Assembly: GCA_014237955.1 (NCBI GenBank)
Contig: JABABY010000005.1
Coordinates: 1-26,416 of the forward strand
Reading direction: 5' to 3'
DNA: 26,416 nt
Source of the DNA: Planctomycetota bacterium
GTDB lineage: Bacteria > Planctomycetota > Planctomycetia > Pirellulales > UBA7805
In this document: positions 23,262 to 26,416 of the stretch, in pieces
Layout of the letters: each line of letters begins with the position of its first letter
How positions within the stretch are numbered: position 1 is the stretch's first letter
Made by a program: the position numbers and the translations under genes
Notes under the pieces: model-generated
Database searches by the model: none
Told to the model about the DNA's origin: nothing
The model's input: the letters and a program-made list of their open reading frames with translations, nothing else

Positions 23262-24404
23262 ATGAAGAGCTGGCAAGGATTGCTTGGCCTATTGGTCCTC
23301 ACTGTATGGACTATGGGATGTTCAACCCCCCGAGGCACGGAGGCTCTTGAGCGTGAACTCCGCTATCAGGAGGACATGATCTATCAGCTTCAAGATTATA
23401 TTGAGACTTATAAATCGTATTTAGATGAATGTCGCCGGGAAAATCAGATATGCCACCAGAAAAGTGGTGTCCCGGACGAAAAGCAGTCCGCCTTTGGAAG
23501 CGGACAAAAATCAGATGATGTTCAATTGGTGCCCCCAGCCGTCAAGTTGCCTGGCAAGATTAAGCCCCCGAAAATCGAATTGCCGAGTATTGAACAAGGT
23601 TCATTCAATCAGTTCGATGGGAGGGCACCCTCTTCTGACGCTGTCATAGCACAGCTCATTGATAGTGAATGGGCTTATCCACTGCCCGACAAGGTCGCGC
23701 TGGCACGATATCAGGAATCCATTGTGAAACACACCAGCGTGCCCACACCGCTCGCGGACAATCTTCCGGTCGATCCTGTCATCAAGAGCTTAACCCTCGG
23801 GCACGAGAGTGTTGGTGTGTACACCGGTGAACCGGGCAAAGGAGGCATTTGGATCTTGCTGGAACCACACAACGCAGTCAATCAGGTGGTTCGGCCAACT
23901 GGGGAGTTGTCGGTAGCAATTCTGAACCCGAAGGCGTACTCGGAAAAACAGGCCCGGGTCGCTAACTGGAAATTTTCCCCAGAGCAGATGGAAATGATTA
24001 CCAACGGCATGCCCCCTGGAGAGGGTTTGCTTTTGGAACTTCCATGGATAAACAAACCGCCAGAACAAAAAGTATTCCAGCTTTATTTGCGGCTTATTAC
24101 GCCCAATGGAGATCGTCTGTTGGCCGATCATCTCATTGATACTTCAGTAGATTCGTCAAATGGGGCTTTCGATAGCGAAAGTGTAGGTGGCGCGTGGACG
24201 AAAAGGACCCGGCCGCGGCCTCGTACCTTTACTGCGGCCATCCCCACTTCGAGCGATACAGATTCGCCACACACGCCCAACCCTGAACATGTTATACCTG
24301 CCAGCGGCGCTAAAAAACGCGAGTCCCCGGCGTCGTGGAATCCACAATCAACCCACAGAAATCCGATCCGAAGAAAACGGCCCGAATGGAGTCCAAGCCG
24401 TTAG
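23262..24404 (+). CDS. Lipoprotein with N-terminal coiled coil, unrecognised
   Basis: A type II signal peptide is clear: charged start, hydrophobic GLLGLLVLTVW and lipobox TMGC with Cys20 the lipidated residue. A coiled-coil follows at about 27-62 (TEALERELRYQEDMIYQLQDYIETYKSYLDECRRENQ). A proline-rich linker (VKLPGKIKPPKIELPSIEQ) and a beta-rich part follow (about 165-300, VVRPTGELSVAILNPK, LELPWINKPPEQKVFQLYLRL). The last ~75 residues are disordered and basic. It is expected on the inner or outer membrane facing the periplasm. It starts 11 bases after clpP2, so cotranscription is likely, though Clp is cytoplasmic. Family unknown. Confidence 0.75.
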   Translation: MKSWQGLLGLLVLTVWTMGCSTPRGTEALERELRYQEDMIYQLQDYIETYKSYLDECRRENQICHQKSGVPDEKQSAFGSGQKSDDVQLVPPAVKLPGKIKPPKIELPSIEQGSFNQFDGRAPSSDAVIAQLIDSEWAYPLPDKVALARYQESIVKHTSVPTPLADNLPVDPVIKSLTLGHESVGVYTGEPGKGGIWILLEPHNAVNQVVRPTGELSVAILNPKAYSEKQARVANWKFSPEQMEMITNGMPPGEGLLLELPWINKPPEQKVFQLYLRLITPNGDRLLADHLIDTSVDSSNGAFDSESVGGAWTKRTRPRPRTFTAAIPTSSDTDSPHTPNPEHVIPASGAKKRESPASWNPQSTHRNPIRRKRPEWSPSR

Positions 24405-24431
24405 CCAACAAAAATTTTGCAGCTGGGCCCT

Positions 24432-25451
24432 TTATAGCTGTCCCAGGCGTTCGACCAGATCGACGGTGCGGCAACTATAGCCCCATTCATTGTCGTACCA
24501 CGACACTACCTTCAGCAGGTTGCCGTCGATAATCTGCGTAAAATCCGCCGCAAAGATAGAGCTGTGTGGATCGCCGATAACATCGGATGACACAATGGGA
24601 TCTTCGGTGTAACAGAGAATGCCCTGGAGTCGACCTGCTGCTGCTTCTTTTATGGTTCGATTCACTTCCTCTTCGGTTGCTGATGTTTCAAGCAACACGG
24701 TAAGGTCGACCACACTTCCAGTCGGCACGGGTACTCGAAATGCAATACCAGTCAACTTTCCCTTGAGTTCAGGAATGACTAGACCCACTGCCTTGGCAGC
24801 ACCTGTTGATGTGGGAATGATATTCTGAGCTGCTGAGCGAGCACGATATAGATCCGAGTGTGGAAGGTCGTGGAGTCTCTGGTCATTGGTATAGGCATGG
24901 ACCGTCGTCATAAGGCCTTTTTCGATACCAAAGCAATCATTCAGAACTTTGGCCACCGGGGCAAGACAATTGGTGGTACAACTCGCATTTGAGACACATT
25001 TTTGGTCCGCTGTAAGCTTATCATCGTTGACACCCATTACGCAGGTTAGATCGGCTCCGTCCTTGGCGGGCTGCGAAAGCACTACTTTTTTTGCCCCAGC
25101 GGTGAGATGGGTGTCGTAACCAGGCTTGCTGTCGGTCGCGCGGGACGCAAAGACCCCCGTGCTTTCGACGACAACATCGACGCCCAATTCGCCCCAAGGA
25201 AGATCTCCTGGATTTCGCTCCGCAAGCGCCTTAAGAGAGTGACCATTGACGATCAGCGCATCCTCGCTGTAGTCGACGTCGCCCTGGTACCTTCGATGGG
25301 TGCTGTCGTATTTTAATAGGCTCGCTAGGGTGCGATTGTCCGTTAGATCATTAACAGCAACCACCTCGAAACAGTCGGGGCGGGCCATCATAATTCGAAA
25401 CACAAGGCGACCAATACGACCAAATCCATTGATTGCAACACGAATCGACAC
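24432..25451 (-). CDS. gapA: Glyceraldehyde-3-phosphate dehydrogenase, type I
   Basis: Oxidises and phosphorylates glyceraldehyde-3-phosphate to 1,3-bisphosphoglycerate with NAD in glycolysis. N-terminal Rossmann motif INGFGRIGRLVFR (residues 7-19), Asp35 in VNDLTD for NAD preference, the active-site SNASCTTNCLAP with Cys158, and the C-terminal WYDNEWGYSCR. Length (339 residues) is normal. The start is GTG at 25451, supported by GAGGGGGAG five bases upstream; a TTG at 25469 is within that site. It converges with the lipoprotein gene (27 bases) and diverges from the small gene at 25691. Confidence 0.96.
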   Translation of the reverse strand: MSIRVAINGFGRIGRLVFRIMMARPDCFEVVAVNDLTDNRTLASLLKYDSTHRRYQGDVDYSEDALIVNGHSLKALAERNPGDLPWGELGVDVVVESTGVFASRATDSKPGYDTHLTAGAKKVVLSQPAKDGADLTCVMGVNDDKLTADQKCVSNASCTTNCLAPVAKVLNDCFGIEKGLMTTVHAYTNDQRLHDLPHSDLYRARSAAQNIIPTSTGAAKAVGLVIPELKGKLTGIAFRVPVPTGSVVDLTVLLETSATEEEVNRTIKEAAAGRLQGILCYTEDPIVSSDVIGDPHSSIFAADFTQIIDGNLLKVVSWYDNEWGYSCRTVDLVERLGQL

Positions 25452-25456
25452 GGCGA

Positions 25457-25465
25457 CTCCCCCTC
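25457..25465 (-). promoter_or_regulatory. Shine-Dalgarno GAGGGGGAG for gapA
   Basis: On the minus strand this purine run is followed by five bases and GTG at 25451. It fixes the gapA start. Confidence 0.7.
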
Positions 25466-25591
25466 TCAAATTAATCTTGGAAACGCAAAGGCAGGCCTAT
25501 GGCGACCACTGTCCCGAGACCCGACCAGGGCAATTGGCTTGTCTGACGGTGTTAGCGAAGATATCGTAAGAACCGCCAAGAAGCGGGGTAT

Positions 25592-25597
25592 TATAAT
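25592..25597. promoter_or_regulatory. Candidate -10 box TATAAT in a symmetric ATTATAAT
   Basis: ATTATAAT (25590-25597) is its own reverse complement, so it presents TATAAT to both strands between the divergent gapA and 62-residue genes. No good -35 is visible on either strand, so it is only a candidate. Confidence 0.3.
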
Positions 25598-25676
25598 GGC
25601 CGGGGATGTTACCAGCCAGGGGTGGCCTACACCAGTCATTTTTTGGAGCCCATGGCATTGGCTTTTAACATTTCAT

Positions 25677-25682
25677 AAGGAG
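25677..25682 (+). promoter_or_regulatory. Shine-Dalgarno AAGGAG for the 62-residue protein
   Basis: AAGGAG lies eight bases before GTG at 25691, one of the best-matched sites in the window. It is the main support that the small gene is real. Confidence 0.65.
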
Positions 25683-25690
25683 CCTATCCT

Positions 25691-25879
25691 GTGTTGGAGA
25701 AGCTTACAAAACTGAAAGCAACGGTCGATCCGTCGCACAACAAATTGGGATTCATGCATAGCGTCGATGAGGACGTGCACCATTCACTATGGGGTTCGGT
25801 AGAAAATCTATATCAAATCCTTGATCCATCGAAAGAACCATCCAGTGGTGGCCGTGACCAACATGCTTCGATTGCCTAG
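25691..25879 (+). CDS. Small protein, unrecognised, 62 aa
   Basis: A short frame beginning with GTG and a near-ideal ribosome binding site. The sequence starts MLEKLTKLKATVDPSHNKLG, then HSVDEDVHHSLWGSVENLYQILD, and ends with a polar tail. It is mildly acidic, has no membrane segment, no cysteines and no known motif. A mixed helix is likely in both halves. It is divergent from gapA and separated from the next gene by 134 bases. I recognise no family. The call rests on the translation signal. Confidence 0.5.
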   Translation: MLEKLTKLKATVDPSHNKLGFMHSVDEDVHHSLWGSVENLYQILDPSKEPSSGGRDQHASIA

Positions 25880-26013
25880 CGACTATCTCAATCGGCACTC
25901 CGCGATGGAGGGCGGCATCCCGACGTTTCAAATCTCCTTGGTGGTAGGGTTGATATACTAAGCAACATGGGCGTTTGATCCTTGCTCTGTTCTTATTTCA
26001 CGGTGGACATAAA

Positions 26014-26416
26014 ATGGTCGGTCTTTTTGGTGGTGCAGAGAACCAGGATCTCGACATGGAGGCCTGCGAGCAGCTCATTGAGGATTGCCTGTCGCGGTTG
26101 CAGGATGCTCATAAAGAAGCCCTGCAGGCAGACATATCGGATCCCGTTCTGTTTTTAATTGACTGCGAAGATCGTGTCGGTGCGACGATTGCGAGGAACT
26201 GGGAAGGGGATGATGCTGTCGATTCAGCGATCCTTGCCAATGCCGGGGGCGATCATGGAGAGCGCGAGATAATAGGAACCGTTTTAACGCGAGCGATCTC
26301 CTTCGAAGAAAGCCGACGAGACGTTCCCAAACTGTTTCCCTACCTTGCAGTCTCATTCGAGCAGCTTCCACCAAAAGGCCATTTTTTGGTGATTGTTGTC
26401 GCCTATGGGGGAAGCG
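26014..26416 (+). CDS. Unrecognised protein, cut by the window end
   Basis: An open frame from ATG 26014 runs to the window edge without a stop, giving 134 codons. The product starts MVGLFGGAENQDLDMEACEQ, continues through a helix (LIEDCLSRLQDAHKEALQ), a strand-like VLFLIDCEDRVGATIARNW and ends near LFPYLAVSFEQLPPKGHFLVIVVAYGG. No known motif is seen; it looks soluble and mixed alpha/beta. GGTGGAC lies about 5-10 bases before the start, a plausible ribosome binding site. An antisense frame (26075-26374) is less convincing. Family unknown. Confidence 0.65.
   Translation, partial: MVGLFGGAENQDLDMEACEQLIEDCLSRLQDAHKEALQADISDPVLFLIDCEDRVGATIARNWEGDDAVDSAILANAGGDHGEREIIGTVLTRAISFEESRRDVPKLFPYLAVSFEQLPPKGHFLVIVVAYGGS

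Noticed and set aside
26075..26374. 99-residue minus-strand frame at the right edge
   Set aside because: It is antisense to the longer open frame from 26014 and is Arg-rich with no motif, as expected from a shadow.
1..26416. Mobile element, prophage, CRISPR or defence system
   Set aside because: No transposase, integrase, terminal inverted repeats, repeat-spacer array or known defence protein is present; gene content is housekeeping with lineage-specific extras.

Overview
The window is chromosomal housekeeping DNA from a bacterium, most likely a planctomycete of the Pirellulaceae type. This is inference from protein character rather than from a marker gene. The pointers are two tandem clpP genes behind trigger factor, a FolK fused to a nucleoside-kinase-like domain, a prolipoprotein diacylglyceryl transferase (Lgt) with a large internal insertion, two ECF sigma/anti-sigma pairs with long extracytoplasmic parts, and several medium-sized proteins of no recognised family. 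Base composition is near even with no visible island. I see no transposase, integrase, phage gene or CRISPR array.

Left part (1-9000). An alpha/beta hydrolase cut by the window edge and a class IV aminotransferase (PabC/IlvE type) run rightwards. They meet a leftward block: an unrecognised 264-residue protein, a 72-residue CDGSH iron-sulfur protein, an anti-sigma-like membrane protein with its ECF sigma factor, then lgt, panC and folK. Transcription order is folK-panC-lgt followed by sigma-anti-sigma. The block joins folate, pantothenate/CoA and lipoprotein maturation, and PabC across the convergent junction could supply folate p-aminobenzoate.

Middle (9000-19700). A Nit-type amidohydrolase (leftward) diverges from a second ECF sigma/anti-sigma pair (rightward), whose anti-sigma partner has a long helical, basic extracytoplasmic part. 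An SppA-like signal peptide peptidase (leftward), a TIM-barrel sugar isomerase-like protein (rightward) and two adjacent RNA methyltransferases (leftward) follow. Then come a secreted or lipid-anchored glutaminyl-cyclase-like M28 protein and two small membrane proteins (rightward).

Right part (19700-26416). A tRNA-Gly(GCC) precedes tig, clpP1, clpP2 and a lipoprotein gene, all rightward: a proteostasis cluster of ribosome-bound chaperone plus two Clp proteolytic subunits. NAD-type GAPDH (leftward) diverges from a 62-residue small protein with a very good ribosome binding site. The window ends inside an unrecognised rightward gene.

The best candidates for something undescribed are the PDZ-like domain inserted into Lgt, the degenerate deoxynucleoside-kinase domain on FolK, the two cysteine-free anti-sigma proteins, and two adjacent perfect hairpins upstream of folK. 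No complete new multi-gene defence or mobile system is visible.
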